A DNA stretch of 64,000 nt from Vulcanimicrobiota bacterium (GTDB taxonomy: Bacteria > Vulcanimicrobiota > Xenobia > Xenobiales > JADMJV01). The stretch is from positions 265,402-329,401 of the forward strand of contig JAHBVR010000010.1 of assembly GCA_019637395.1 (NCBI GenBank). Reading direction: 5' to 3'. The translations under genes and the position numbers were made by a program. Within the stretch, counting starts at the first letter, position 1. Every line of letters begins with the position of its first letter. Under the pieces are notes generated by a model. That model saw only the letters and a program-made list of their open reading frames with translations, made no database searches and was not told the origin of the DNA. This document shows, one piece after another, positions 9,133 through 18,584 of this stretch.

Positions 9133-9242
9133 TGTCGTTGTCCCCTCCGCCGCTGTCCTCTTCAGTCTAGCGGATGGGTCTAATGGATGGCCTATTTTTT
9201 TGGGAAGAATGTGAACAACTTGTAACAGATCTGGCGTTGATA

Positions 9243-10409
9243 TCAATCAGCCTGGCCGCGGTCCGCCATGCGGGCATAGGTATGGGCCACTGAATCGCAG
9301 ACCCAGTCCAGCAATTGGCGGTACTTGTCATTCTCCACCGCCTTAAGGCCGGAAAAGTCGGTCTGAATAGAGTGGTTGGCCACGACGATGCCCCAGCCGT
9401 CCTCGGCCAGGGCGGGGAGGTCGATGACCTCCAGTCCGAGCCCGTAGTGGACCAGCTGCAACTTACCCAGCGAGCGTCTGACGCGGAAGAAAGTGGCGTG
9501 GCAGCGAATCAACGAACCGATCCAGGGAGAATAGTCCAGCGGCAAAACCCAGTCCGGCAACAGCGGTAGCTGGTTCCCCTCGGCTCTGGCCGTCTGCATG
9601 GGCGGGTACGCCAACGGGCCGGCGATTTCCAAAATCCCCAGAGATTCGTCCGACTTGGGGCCACAGATCTCGGGAAACCCGTCTAGAAAGATACGGTGTG
9701 CCGGCCAGGCGTGGGGTGGCGCGGCCGCCAGAGCGGCGGAAGCCTCGGGAGGAGCCAGGACCAGGCGCCGAAAAATCCGGTAGGCCTGAGTCGGTCCGGA
9801 CTTGGGCAGCGTTTGGAGCGCTTCTCCCTGGGCCAGCGGGCGGCTGTCTAAAAACAAGGGGAGGGGACAGTAGCGCAGGGCCGAGCCCAACTGGTGGCTG
9901 AGCAGGGTTACCAATTTTTTAAAATCGGCGTCGGCGGCCGCCGGCCGATAGAGCATTACCACGCGGCGATAGGCGGGAGGCAGGGTCTGGCGGGTTTCGC
10001 TGCCGGCGGCGAGACGGTAGAGGCTGCCTCCCTGAGCATCCTGGCAGAGCAGTTCCACGCTTTGGGGCCCGAGCGCCTGCGCCCAGAGTAAGGCGGAATA
10101 GAGGAAAGCAGCCGCTTTGGAGCGCTGGCCCGATTGGTCCAACACTTGATCCGGGGTAAACGTCTCCTGGTCCAGCAGAATCTCCACGCTGATGCTGGCG
10201 CGGGAACAACTTACGTTGAGCCCCAGAGCCCGCGCAGCCACACCCGCTTGAGCCAGGAAATAGACCCAACGGGCCGGATATTGTCGGGATAGATCGCCGA
10301 TTTTGGAGAGCGCATGTTGCCAGTCGATGGTGAAGGAACCGCTGGAATCGAGACTGCCCTCCGAAAGCGCGCCGTCGATGAACTGCTCGAGCTTGCTGGC
10401 CCCTTCCAT
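9243..10409 (-). CDS. Unknown protein, paralogue of the gene at 43909
   Basis: A 388-residue protein with no family I can name with confidence. It shares with the protein at 43909-45285 an N-terminal motif (GSLDSSGSFTIDW here, GTYDSTGAFTLSL there), an adjoining helix pair, and a C-terminal stretch (VHYGLGLEVIDLP versus VKHGVMLDPCTLP, followed by ANHSIQTDFSG versus ATPDLEVDLSQ). The N-terminal helix-strand order faintly recalls the N-box of GHKL/Hsp90-type ATPases, but the conserved Asn/Glu are not evident. It overlaps the upstream gene's stop by 1 bp (TAATG), so the two are co-translated. The C-terminal transmembrane region seen in the paralogue is missing here. Confidence 0.7.
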   Translation of the reverse strand: MEGASKLEQFIDGALSEGSLDSSGSFTIDWQHALSKIGDLSRQYPARWVYFLAQAGVAARALGLNVSCSRASISVEILLDQETFTPDQVLDQSGQRSKAAAFLYSALLWAQALGPQSVELLCQDAQGGSLYRLAAGSETRQTLPPAYRRVVMLYRPAAADADFKKLVTLLSHQLGSALRYCPLPLFLDSRPLAQGEALQTLPKSGPTQAYRIFRRLVLAPPEASAALAAAPPHAWPAHRIFLDGFPEICGPKSDESLGILEIAGPLAYPPMQTARAEGNQLPLLPDWVLPLDYSPWIGSLIRCHATFFRVRRSLGKLQLVHYGLGLEVIDLPALAEDGWGIVVANHSIQTDFSGLKAVENDKYRQLLDWVCDSVAHTYARMADRGQAD

Positions 10410-11260
10410 TACTCGGGCGGCAGGCAGGGCGGAGGTTGGCTGGACTTGGGCGCAATGGGGGACTGAGCCCAGTCCCCCATCAGGGTCAGGCCTTTGAGGC
10501 CGTTCTGTTGAATGTGTGCCCTGAAATTCTGGAGGTCCAGCACCGGGCTGGCCAGCACCGGCACCCCTTTACTCTTGCCCCAGGCCTTGAGTATTTCGAG
10601 TATGCGCCTGGGTTCGTCCGGCTCCAGCACCGGCCTGCCGGGAATCGGCTGCTCGGAGTTAGCCCGGAAGAACCAGTTGGCGACCTCTTCGATCTGGCCG
10701 CCTTCAAAGATCAACGCATGGCGATAAGAGATGTGGTTGCTTTCCGAGCGTTTGCGCCCCACACAGGCGAGGGCCAGCAGTTGACGTGGGTTCTGGCGAA
10801 AGAGCAAACCTCCCCAGGTTACCAGGGTGGTCATGGTGCCTTCTCCGGCCACCAATTCACGATACTGCACGCGCTGGCAGAGTAAAACGCAGGCCCCCAG
10901 CAGAGCCAGCCAGACCAACGGGCACATCCAGCAAAGCGGCAAGAGAAACGTCAACGGAATGCCGAAACAGCCCCACAAGCAACAACCGCCCGGGCCGTTT
11001 TCGTTGATGATGGTATTTCCGGCGGGCACAGGAGGAATACCGCCCGGGAACTTCTCGTGAAACCGGCCCGGCGGGGAGTAGAAGCCGAGCAGGGCCAGAC
11101 AGACCATCAGGCCGGCCATGTTGGCCAGAAAAAAGATATCGAAGTGAAACGGGTCCGGAGAACACAGCGCCAGCCCCGGACTAAGTAGCAACCCGCCCAA
11201 AATACCCGTCCGCTTACCGACGCGCGAACGCCTCTCCCACTCTAGCTGGTCTTCGGTCAT
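10409..11260 (-). CDS. Hypothetical multi-pass membrane protein
   Basis: A 283-residue protein. ATG at 11260 is chosen because upstream codons overlap the divergent gene at 11357. Hydrophobic segments lie near residues 18-36, 40-60 and 96-128, the last being Cys-rich (GGCCLWGCFGIPLTFLLPLCW). A soluble C-terminal domain of about 150 residues contains LLALACVGRKRSESNHISYR. I recognise no family. It forms an operon with the protein at 9243 through a TAATG overlap, which suggests the two proteins act together, possibly with this one as a membrane anchor. Confidence 0.65.
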   Translation of the reverse strand: MTEDQLEWERRSRVGKRTGILGGLLLSPGLALCSPDPFHFDIFFLANMAGLMVCLALLGFYSPPGRFHEKFPGGIPPVPAGNTIINENGPGGCCLWGCFGIPLTFLLPLCWMCPLVWLALLGACVLLCQRVQYRELVAGEGTMTTLVTWGGLLFRQNPRQLLALACVGRKRSESNHISYRHALIFEGGQIEEVANWFFRANSEQPIPGRPVLEPDEPRRILEILKAWGKSKGVPVLASPVLDLQNFRAHIQQNGLKGLTLMGDWAQSPIAPKSSQPPPCLPPE

Positions 11261-11356
11261 CTTGAGAGTTTTGGCCCATCGGATAAAAAGCCTGGTATAA
11301 AAATACGCCCGATTCGGACTCAACGCAGGCCGATATCTGAAGAAAGGGAATTCCTC

Positions 11357-12505
11357 GTGGCAATGCACTGCCCCCACACCGAGCAAGGCTCGGGAAGACA
11401 AGTCTGCTCCCACCTGCTGGGAGGCCTCGACGACAACTGGACCACCGAGCAATTCAGACATTACCGGCGTTTCACCGGCCACAGTCTGAACTACGTGCTC
11501 ACCTGTCCAGAATGCCGAGAGTACCCTCTGTCGGAGCTCTCCTGGGTATGCGACCCATGCTTTGTCGAGATCGCCCATGGTTCGCGACTCGGCACCTCAG
11601 GCCGGCCGCAGGTGGCCGAGACCGACAGCGGCTTAAAACTCCAGCAAGTAGACAGCCTGCCCCCCGAGGCCAACCTGCTCCAGGTAGTCCCCTTCGAAAA
11701 AGGCTGGGCCGCCCTCACCGAGACCAACGAACTCATCCTGCTCGACTCCGGGCGCCGCCGGGCCTTCCCGCTGGCCCGCTGGGAGCTTCCGCTCTACGAA
11801 GAACTCACCCTGGTGGCACGGGAACCCTATGTGGCCATCGCCTCCACCTTCGGAACCCGTGGCGTGGTGGTGGATACCGCTACCGGCCAGGTCAGTATGT
11901 CCCTCGAACGCGCGCCGTCGCCGGCCTGCCGCTTCCCGCTCGGCTTCACCAGAGACGGCCTGCTGGTTCATGGCCCGCAACTCTCCGACCCGGCCAGCGG
12001 CGCTCCCGTCAAAACTCTGCACAACCCCGAGGACTTCCACCAGTCCAGCCTCTCGCCCTCACCCGATCAAGGGTGGCTGGCCATGAACGGCTGGGTCTGG
12101 CACCCCATGGGCGAAGTGCGCCTGCTCAACCTGAACGAGGATCGGCCTTCCCGTGCCCTGTGCCGGCGGGACGGCCTGTGCGACGCTCCGCTCGTCTGGC
12201 TCGGTCCCAACCGGCTCGGCGTCTGGGGGTTGGGCGAACTCGATGTCATGCTGCTACCCGGCCTGCGCGTCTTTGATCTCGAAACTCAACAGGAACTGTC
12301 ACCCATTCTTGGGCCCGAAGGGCCCTTTGCCTTCGATCAGTATCTCTTCTGCCACACCACGGAAGACGGCTTTTCCGTCTGGGACATCGAAACCGGCCAG
12401 CGTGTTTACCTTCACCCTCAGGTTCATCCGCTGGCTTATCACCCGGCCGAGAAGCTCTTTCTGGTCCAAACCCCGCAAGGTCTGACCCTGAATCGACTGC
12501 AATGA
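11357..12505 (+). CDS. Zinc-knuckle plus WD40-like beta-propeller protein
   Basis: A 382-residue protein. The N-terminus has a four-Cys zinc knuckle, C50-x2-C53 and C65-x2-C68 (CPECREYP ... CDPC), preceded by further Cys/His. The remaining 300 residues form blade-like repeats (GVVVDTATGQVSMSLER, VFDLETQQELSPI, VWDIETGQRVYLHP) typical of WD40/YVTN-type propellers. It is probably cytosolic and has no signal peptide. The start is GTG 8 bp after AAAGGG; ATG at 11363 is possible. It overlaps the next gene by 4 bp (ATGA) and is divergent from the operon ending at 9243. Confidence 0.75.
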   Translation: MAMHCPHTEQGSGRQVCSHLLGGLDDNWTTEQFRHYRRFTGHSLNYVLTCPECREYPLSELSWVCDPCFVEIAHGSRLGTSGRPQVAETDSGLKLQQVDSLPPEANLLQVVPFEKGWAALTETNELILLDSGRRRAFPLARWELPLYEELTLVAREPYVAIASTFGTRGVVVDTATGQVSMSLERAPSPACRFPLGFTRDGLLVHGPQLSDPASGAPVKTLHNPEDFHQSSLSPSPDQGWLAMNGWVWHPMGEVRLLNLNEDRPSRALCRRDGLCDAPLVWLGPNRLGVWGLGELDVMLLPGLRVFDLETQQELSPILGPEGPFAFDQYLFCHTTEDGFSVWDIETGQRVYLHPQVHPLAYHPAEKLFLVQTPQGLTLNRLQ

Positions 12506-13935
12506 TCCGCTGGTGCCTGGTCCTCCAGCTTCTCTGGATCCCGTTTCTGTGGAGTCAGTACCAGGTCGGCCAGTTCAACGACGACGCCGCTTACCTGGCT
12601 CTGGCCCGCTCGCTGTCCCAGGGCCTGCCTTACCAGAATCTTTTCGAGATGGAAGCCCCCGCTGCTACCCGCTTTCCACCCGGCTATCCCCTGGCGCTGC
12701 TCCCGCTCCAACTCTTCTTTCCCCAGCAATACTGGATGCCCCGAATCCTCTCGTGCATCTTTGCGCTGGCCGCGGTCCGGGTCTTCAGCCAAGAAGACAA
12801 AACCGCTCCCTGGCTGCTGGCCGCCAACCCTTTCTGGGCCTTGTGCGGCACCATGGCCATGAGCGAAGCGCTCTTTACCCTGCTCACACTGCTTTACCTA
12901 CAAAGACTACAACGTCCGGCTACGCGCCGACAGTGGCTGATCCTGGGGATGGCCGCCGCCCTCTGCTATTACGTGCGCGCCGTGGGTCTGGCGCTGGTCC
13001 CGGCCACCCTGCTCTGGATGCGCAGCCGGCCGCCCTCCCACCTGGCCGCCTATCTGCTGGGCTTCAGCCTGGCCGCCGGACCCCACTTGCTGCTGGGCGC
13101 CGGCTACTCCTCAGAATTCACCGGTTTTGAGATCCTGCTCAATTTGCAGACCATCCCTATCCATTATGGAGCGGTCCTGCTCGGCCTGCCCGGCTTCGAC
13201 CTCAGCCCGCTTTTCCTCGGCCTCTTTCTGCTGGCCCTGCTCGGCCTGGTGCGCCGGCCCGAACTCAGCCTGAACGCCAGCTGGACGCTCTGCTACCTGC
13301 TCGTCATGGTGTGCTGGCCCTACGCCGATCCACGCTTCGCCATCCCGATTCTGCCCTGCCTGTTGCTGGGGCTCTGCCGATTGTTGCCACGGCCTTTCCT
13401 GGCCAGTCTTTTCTTCGCGCAAATTGCCCTGAACCTGCGTCTGGATCCGCCTCAAAGGATTGACCTGCCGGCTTTCCCGGCCGCCGCCCGGGTAGCCAGC
13501 ACCTCGATGCTACCCGGCCTTTACCTCAACCTCCCCAGCTATACCCAACCGCCCATCGATCTCCTGGAAAAGGAGTGGGAATGGGACCAGGAGCTGCTCG
13601 ACCACCACATCGACACCATCCTGCTTCACGAAACCGAAAAGGAACTGCTGCCCGTATTCCGGGCCCGTTACCGCCAGCTGACCCCCAACCTCTTCGCCTA
13701 CCGGCCCCATCCACGAGCCATCCTGCTCCACACTGCCGCCCGCCGGGCCTTACAAGAAAAACGCTACCGCAGCGCCCAATGGCTCTTCACCCAGGCCCTC
13801 CGCCACGACCCCCACAAGTCGACTCTCCACTCCGGCCTGGCCGTCGCTCTCAATGAATTGCACCAACCGGAAGCCGCCGCCCAAGCGGCCCGCCAGGCTC
13901 TGCAGCTCGACCCTTACAACCTGGAAGCCTTATAG
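12502..13935 (+). CDS. GT-C family membrane glycosyltransferase with TPR tail
   Basis: A 477-residue protein with about 9-10 hydrophobic helices. The GT-C signature is present: an acidic pair in the first periplasmic loop (QFNDDAAYLALARSL, D27/D28) and ATRFPPGYPLALLP (about 50-63), as in PMT/ArnT-like polyprenyl-phosphate-dependent transferases. The last about 65 residues are a TPR pair (RALQEKRYRSAQWLFTQAL; AAAQAARQALQLDPYNL). It would transfer a sugar from a lipid carrier to a protein or glycan on the outer face of the inner membrane. The start overlaps the upstream stop (ATGA). The 3' end overlaps the convergent M20 gene by 22 bp. Confidence 0.8.
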   Translation: MIRWCLVLQLLWIPFLWSQYQVGQFNDDAAYLALARSLSQGLPYQNLFEMEAPAATRFPPGYPLALLPLQLFFPQQYWMPRILSCIFALAAVRVFSQEDKTAPWLLAANPFWALCGTMAMSEALFTLLTLLYLQRLQRPATRRQWLILGMAAALCYYVRAVGLALVPATLLWMRSRPPSHLAAYLLGFSLAAGPHLLLGAGYSSEFTGFEILLNLQTIPIHYGAVLLGLPGFDLSPLFLGLFLLALLGLVRRPELSLNASWTLCYLLVMVCWPYADPRFAIPILPCLLLGLCRLLPRPFLASLFFAQIALNLRLDPPQRIDLPAFPAAARVASTSMLPGLYLNLPSYTQPPIDLLEKEWEWDQELLDHHIDTILLHETEKELLPVFRARYRQLTPNLFAYRPHPRAILLHTAARRALQEKRYRSAQWLFTQALRHDPHKSTLHSGLAVALNELHQPEAAAQAARQALQLDPYNLEAL

Positions 13936-15293
13936 GTCGCCAGCTCGCGCATCAGTTCAATCGACAGGCGGATCCCCAACTGGTAATTGCCCAGGTCGAA
14001 ATGCTCGTCGGGAGCGTGCAGATTCTCGGTATTCAACCCGAAGCCCACCAGAAGACCCGGCAGCCCCAGGATGTTTTGGAAATCCACCACGATCGGAATG
14101 GAGCCTCCCTCGCGCACGAACAGAGCCTGCTCGCCGAAAACCGTCTGCACAGCCCGGTTGGCGCATTCCAGGGCCGGATGCTCCCGGGGGGTCACCCAGG
14201 GCTTGCCACCGTGCAACGACATCACCTCGCACTCCACCGTGGGCGGGCATAGCTTCTTGATGTGCTCGGCCAACAAGCGGGCGATCTCTTCAGGATCCTG
14301 ATCGGGCACCAGACGGCAAGAAATCTTGGCCATGGACTTGGCCGGCAGCACCGTCTTGGCGCCCGGGCCGGTCCAGCCGCACAGCATCCCGTTGATCTCC
14401 AGGGTGGGCCGGGCGCTGCGTTGTTCCAACGGAGTCCAGCCTTTTTCCCCGGAAAGCCCCGGCACATTCAGCTCCTTGCGAAATTCCTCGTTGTCAAAAG
14501 GCAGGCGCGCATAGTCGGAACGCTCCTGAGCGCTCAAATCCACCACCTTATCGTAGAAACCAGGTACCGTGACGCGACCGTCCTCATCCTTCAACTGCGC
14601 GATCAGCTTGCACAGTTCGAACCCTGGATTGGGCACGGCACCCCCGAATACACCCGAGTGCAGATCGCTGTCGGCTCCCTTCAGCTCCACCTGCACATAA
14701 GCCAGACCGCGCAGTCCATACACGATGCTCGGCTTACCCGGCGCGAACATGGCGCTGTCGCTGATGACCAGCACGTCCGCCTTCAAGAGCTCCTTGTTCT
14801 TCTCCAGGAAGGGAGCCAGATTGCGGCTGCCGATCTCCTCCTCGCCCTCGATCACGAACTTGACATTGACGGGTAGCTTGCCCTCGGCCTTCATCAAGGC
14901 TTCGACCGCCTTCACGTGGGCGATTACCTGGCCTTTATCGTCGGTAGCGCCTCGCGCATAGACTTTGCCATCGCGAATGGTGGGCACAAACGGCGGCGAA
15001 GTCCACAATTCCACCGGATCCTCGGGCTGCACATCGTAGTGGCCGTAGATCAAAACGGTGGGAGCCCCGGGAGCGCCCAACCACTGCCCGTAGACCAGCG
15101 GATGACCGCCCGTCTCCTTGACTTCAACCCCTTCCAGACCGGCTGCGCGCAGCTGGGCGGCCACTTCCTCGGCGCAACGAGCGACCTCGCCCTGACGCGC
15201 CGGATCCGTGCTCACGCTGGGAATTTCCAGAAGGCGGAACAACTCCGCCTGAAACCGCTCTTGATTCTGCTCCACATAATCCGTAACCGACAC
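13914..15293 (-). CDS. M20 family metallopeptidase (dipeptidase-like)
   Basis: A 459-residue protein. GTG at 15293 sits 6 bp after a perfect GGAGG and begins VSVTDYVEQ; upstream codons do not look like protein. The dinuclear zinc ligands are recognisable: H85-x-D87 in YGHYDVQPED, the bridging D118/D119 in GATDDKGQ, the general base and ligand Glu in EGEEEIGS (149-156), and D179 in VISDSAMF. A dimerisation insert occupies about 185-300. The closest subfamily by motif is the M20 dipeptidase/CNDP-like group, which cleaves dipeptides in the cytosol. It is monocistronic, with an independent YceI gene upstream. Confidence 0.92.
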   Translation of the reverse strand: MSVTDYVEQNQERFQAELFRLLEIPSVSTDPARQGEVARCAEEVAAQLRAAGLEGVEVKETGGHPLVYGQWLGAPGAPTVLIYGHYDVQPEDPVELWTSPPFVPTIRDGKVYARGATDDKGQVIAHVKAVEALMKAEGKLPVNVKFVIEGEEEIGSRNLAPFLEKNKELLKADVLVISDSAMFAPGKPSIVYGLRGLAYVQVELKGADSDLHSGVFGGAVPNPGFELCKLIAQLKDEDGRVTVPGFYDKVVDLSAQERSDYARLPFDNEEFRKELNVPGLSGEKGWTPLEQRSARPTLEINGMLCGWTGPGAKTVLPAKSMAKISCRLVPDQDPEEIARLLAEHIKKLCPPTVECEVMSLHGGKPWVTPREHPALECANRAVQTVFGEQALFVREGGSIPIVVDFQNILGLPGLLVGFGLNTENLHAPDEHFDLGNYQLGIRLSIELMRELATYKASRL

Positions 15294-15355
15294 AGCTAAC
15301 CTCCAAAAAAGGCTTCGTTCGAATCCTGGAGCGGCCAACCTCTTTACCAGGAAAG

Positions 15356-15976
15356 TCAGGGAGTCGCCGGCGCATTGAGATCGAGCTTGATCACAACTTC
15401 CTTGCGAATCAAGTTGTCGGCCTTGCCCTTGTAGAGAATGCCCCAATCGAAGCGATTGATCGAGAACTCGGCCCGGGCGGTCACCTGGTCGGGCGCCACC
15501 GTGATGTCGGCGGGGAAAGTGATGCCCTTGACCGTGCCGTGCAGTTCCAGGTCGCCCGCCATCTGATACTTGTCGCCGTCCTTGGTGATGCCCGTCGACA
15601 CGAATTTAGCGGTGGGAAACTTGTCCACTTCAAAGAAATCGCCCGTCTTCAAGTGGTCGACCAGGTCGTTGTCGTCGGCGAACACCGAGGTCGTGTCGAT
15701 CTCAACGGCGACCGAAGACCTGGTGGGGTCGCCGTCGACCACCGAGATCTCTCCCGAGAACTTCTTAAAGCCGCCGTCATGCTTACCGGTGACTTTCGAG
15801 CCAACCCACTCCACCTTGGAAGTATCCGAAGAAATCGTGTATTTCTTACCGCCCGCCGCCGCCACCGGGGTGGGCAGAGCCGTGGCCGTGCTTACGACCG
15901 CCGACGGCTTACTATCGGCCGGATTCTCAGCGCAACCCGCGAATAACAAAGGCAATAACAACCAGATCCTGTGCAT
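15356..15976 (-). CDS. YceI family lipoprotein
   Basis: A 206-residue protein with a lipoprotein signal (LLPLLFAGC, lipidated C15), a Pro/Ala/Thr-rich linker to about residue 45, and a YceI-like lipocalin-type domain. That domain shows the family's SKVEWVGSKVTGKHDGGF start, DLVDHLKTGDFFEVDKFP and a terminal DWGILYKG. YceI proteins bind polyisoprenoids or amphiphiles in the periplasm. An ideal GGAGG lies 4-5 bp before the ATG. It is a single gene located 62 bp upstream of the M20 peptidase on the same strand. Confidence 0.9.
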   Translation of the reverse strand: MHRIWLLLPLLFAGCAENPADSKPSAVVSTATALPTPVAAAGGKKYTISSDTSKVEWVGSKVTGKHDGGFKKFSGEISVVDGDPTRSSVAVEIDTTSVFADDNDLVDHLKTGDFFEVDKFPTAKFVSTGITKDGDKYQMAGDLELHGTVKGITFPADITVAPDQVTARAEFSINRFDWGILYKGKADNLIRKEVVIKLDLNAPATP

Positions 15977-16032
15977 AAAACCTCCAAATCAACAGCCACT
16001 TTTGCGCTCCCCGCAAGGATCCCCCCATTCGC

Positions 16033-16611
16033 TCAGTCAGGGTCGGTGAAATCGACGGCTTCGTAGAGATCCGCCAGTGGCAACTCCAGGTTGAGTTCCG
16101 GGATGGGGATGAGGGAATCGAGACCTTGCCAGCTCTCTTTGAGGAAGCCTTCCTCGCTGCGCCGCCACAAGGTGACGGCGGGTTCTTCGGTCTCACAGAC
16201 CAGATAAAGCACCAGCGAGGGAATCGCGAGATAGGCGTCTTTCTTTTCGCTCAGGTCGGTGCGTCGAGTCGAGTCGGAGAGGACCTCCACGATGAGCGCC
16301 GGTTCGTCCTGAAAAGTGTCCCTCTGGGAGTTTTCCCGGCACATCACGGAAGCATCTGGATAGTAAAAGCGGACCTGACCCGGTAGGCGGATGCGGATTT
16401 TGGTGTCGGAATTGTAGGCGCGGCAGGGACCGCCCCGTAAGCGTGCTGCCAGAGCTACGGTCACGTTCGTGGAAATGAGCTGATGAACGTTCCGGCCGCC
16501 CGACATGGCGTAGATAAAGCCGGCAACAAATTCATGCTTTTGGGCCGAATCTGCTTCGAGCTGCAGATACTCTTCACTTGAGTAAGACCGGCTTTTCCTC
16601 AAAGCGTTCAC
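16033..16611 (-). CDS. Uma2 family (DUF820) endonuclease-like protein
   Basis: A 192-residue protein with the PD-(D/E)xK-like core of the Uma2 family: EEYLQLEADSAQKHEFVAGF at the N-terminus, then RFYYPDASVMC (catalytic Asp) and PALIVEVLSDSTRRTD (E-x-hydrophobic in the core strand), followed by K-rich SEKKDAYLAIPSL. These proteins are common as paralogue families in cyanobacteria and other phyla, and their substrate is unknown. The start is GTG. No partner gene is adjacent. Confidence 0.88.
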   Translation of the reverse strand: MNALRKSRSYSSEEYLQLEADSAQKHEFVAGFIYAMSGGRNVHQLISTNVTVALAARLRGGPCRAYNSDTKIRIRLPGQVRFYYPDASVMCRENSQRDTFQDEPALIVEVLSDSTRRTDLSEKKDAYLAIPSLVLYLVCETEEPAVTLWRRSEEGFLKESWQGLDSLIPIPELNLELPLADLYEAVDFTDPD

Positions 16612-16659
16612 GCTACAAGTTTCGAGCCATAGACTGGGCGCCCTTCGTCCCGGGGAACC

Positions 16660-17199
16660 TTAGTATAACTCGTTTTTTAGCAATCGCCCGTTCTCCAAAA
16701 AGCTTTCTACGGTCGGGGACGATCCCTTCACTACAGAGTCAGGTAGGGACCAGGGACAAGGCTTGAAAGGGCCTCTTTCCATACCTCCCCAAGTCTGTTC
16801 TCCTTTCGAGACCCAGGCGTGCCCCGTTGGCATCACTGCCAAAATTAAGCGATCTCCGAGGATGGCAGTAGGAGCTATATCTATGACTGCGGGGAAAAGG
16901 GAGTCTTTGATCAAATGCTCAAGCAATTGGTCTTCTGCCAGAAGCTTCTTGCTTTGGCCGAATAGGAAGAGTTGGTAGCAAACCGTATGGTCCTCAAGCT
17001 TCACTTTAAAAGTCTCGAGATTTCGGGCAATTTCGGCCCTGGCTGAGTGTAACCAGTTCGCGATCTGATTCCTAGCATTCACGGGTGTTTCTTGATCTTT
17101 CCAAATTGTCCAAAGTGGTCCATGTGAACCGTCCGCTTCTCCCATACCTTCTCCGAAGCGGACCGCAATTAATTCAGCGTTCCTTTCATTTGAAGCCAA
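16660..17199 (-). CDS. Hypothetical protein coupled to the Ser/Thr kinase
   Basis: A 179-residue soluble protein of unknown family with no signal peptide or membrane segment. It starts inside the 3' end of the kinase gene (31-bp overlap), making it the last cistron of the GspF-regulator-pilin-kinase operon. The translation is compositionally normal (WLHSARAEIARNLETFKVKL, ILGDRLILAVMPTGHAWV), which supports it being real. It could be a kinase substrate or regulator; this rests only on position. Confidence 0.6.
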   Translation of the reverse strand: MASNERNAELIAVRFGEGMGEADGSHGPLWTIWKDQETPVNARNQIANWLHSARAEIARNLETFKVKLEDHTVCYQLFLFGQSKKLLAEDQLLEHLIKDSLFPAVIDIAPTAILGDRLILAVMPTGHAWVSKGEQTWGGMERGPFKPCPWSLPDSVVKGSSPTVESFLENGRLLKNELY

Positions 17200-18584
17200 T
17201 CCGCATACACTTCTCCCAGGGTCGGGTAGCGTTTCACAGGGTCTTTCTCCAGCATGCGCGCCAGCAGCAGGGAAACCGGCCTGGGTACGTGTTCGGGAAA
17301 GGGCTTATAGGCCGCATGAAGAGATTCACTCATAACCACCATAAAATTGTTGGGGTCGTTCTTAAAGGGAAACTGGTGGCACCACATTTCATAGCCGATC
17401 ACCCCCAGGGCCCACTGGTCCACCGAGGGGGTGGCGGCTCCGGCGATCTGTTCTGGGGCCATATAAGCGGGAGTGCCGGGGGTATAGCCGGTCTGGGTAG
17501 CCTTGGACGTATGCGGGGATTTGGCCAGTCCAAAGTCAATGATTTTGAGGTTGCCTTTTTCGTCCAGCATGATGTTGGCTGGTTTCAAATCGCGGTGCAG
17601 CACCCCCAGTTTGTGGGCCTGGACCATGGCCTCCAGAGCCTGCTGAAAAAGCCGACAAGCCTCCTGGCGAGAGAGCGGGCCCCGAGCCAGGTGGTCGGCC
17701 AGGGAAAGCCCTCCCACATGTTCAAAAACCAGGCTGATGGGCGACAGTCCCCCCAGCGCCGGGGTACCGTTCACCACCTGGGTTCCATCCGAACGGCTCG
17801 GCGCGGGAGCTTGGGACTCTTCCGGCCTGGCGGTGGTCTTGTACCCGTCCGGCCAATCGAAATCGAGCAATTTGACGATGTGGCCATGGTCCAGAGATTT
17901 CAGCGCCACGATTTCATTGCGCAGCCGCAGCAAATCGGTTTCGTTCTGAGGAACGACGAGTTTCACCGCCACCGCCTGGCGAGGATCCAGGCTGTCTTGA
18001 GGCAATGCTTTATAAACGGTTCCATTGGCCCCCTGTCCCAGGCGTTTCACCAGCGTCCAGCGGATGACATTGCGTCCCAGATTCGGATCCGGGTCCGATA
18101 CTTTCTGCCGGCTCAGCTCCTCATATTGTTGCTGACGGACCCGTTCGCGTTGGCGCACTCGCCGAAAACGCCACACTCCCGCCGCGGCAAACGCACTCAG
18201 AAGAGCCAGCAGCCAGCCATAGCGCCGCCCATAGAAGTGTAGGGGGGAGCGTAACGCCAACTGCAGAGGCGGCTGGGAAGCAGGAGGAAAGGTTCCTCCC
18301 TGCAGTTGGTCCCAACGCAATACCTGGGGCAAGCTCTGGTAATCTCCCTGGGGATCCTGAAACTCCAGGCGTCTCTGATCCTCGCGCTGGCCGGTCAGAA
18401 AGTCTTTGCGGTACAAGGTCACCTTGCCTTGCCGAGCGGGCTGCAGTTGGTCGTTTAAATACACCTCGGTGGCCGGCTTGGTGCGAAACTCCACCTCCAC
18501 CACCTCCACCGGCTGTGCGACTCCCCAAGCCGAAATCAGCCAAACCAACAACAGCGAGCCCAGTCCTCTCCGAGGAAAAATCAC
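17169..18584 (-). CDS. Membrane Ser/Thr protein kinase with periplasmic PEGA-like domain
   Basis: A 471-residue protein. GTG at 18584 overlaps the upstream pilin stop (GTGA); codons farther upstream are the pilin gene in another frame. The N-terminus is a signal/anchor (GSLLLVWLISAWGVAQ), followed by a beta domain resembling PEGA (VEFRTKPATEVYLNDQ, 31-46) and a transmembrane helix at about 122-138. A Hanks-type kinase domain spans about 177-465, with glycine loop GQGANG (183-188), catalytic Lys208, HRD at 330-332, N337, DFG at 350-352 and TPAYMAPEQ. The orientation is reversed relative to PknB: the sensor precedes the kinase. It probably phosphorylates components encoded in the same operon. 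Confidence 0.88.
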   Translation of the reverse strand: MIFPRRGLGSLLLVWLISAWGVAQPVEVVEVEFRTKPATEVYLNDQLQPARQGKVTLYRKDFLTGQREDQRRLEFQDPQGDYQSLPQVLRWDQLQGGTFPPASQPPLQLALRSPLHFYGRRYGWLLALLSAFAAAGVWRFRRVRQRERVRQQQYEELSRQKVSDPDPNLGRNVIRWTLVKRLGQGANGTVYKALPQDSLDPRQAVAVKLVVPQNETDLLRLRNEIVALKSLDHGHIVKLLDFDWPDGYKTTARPEESQAPAPSRSDGTQVVNGTPALGGLSPISLVFEHVGGLSLADHLARGPLSRQEACRLFQQALEAMVQAHKLGVLHRDLKPANIMLDEKGNLKIIDFGLAKSPHTSKATQTGYTPGTPAYMAPEQIAGAATPSVDQWALGVIGYEMWCHQFPFKNDPNNFMVVMSESLHAAYKPFPEHVPRPVSLLLARMLEKDPVKRYPTLGEVYADWLQMKGTLN

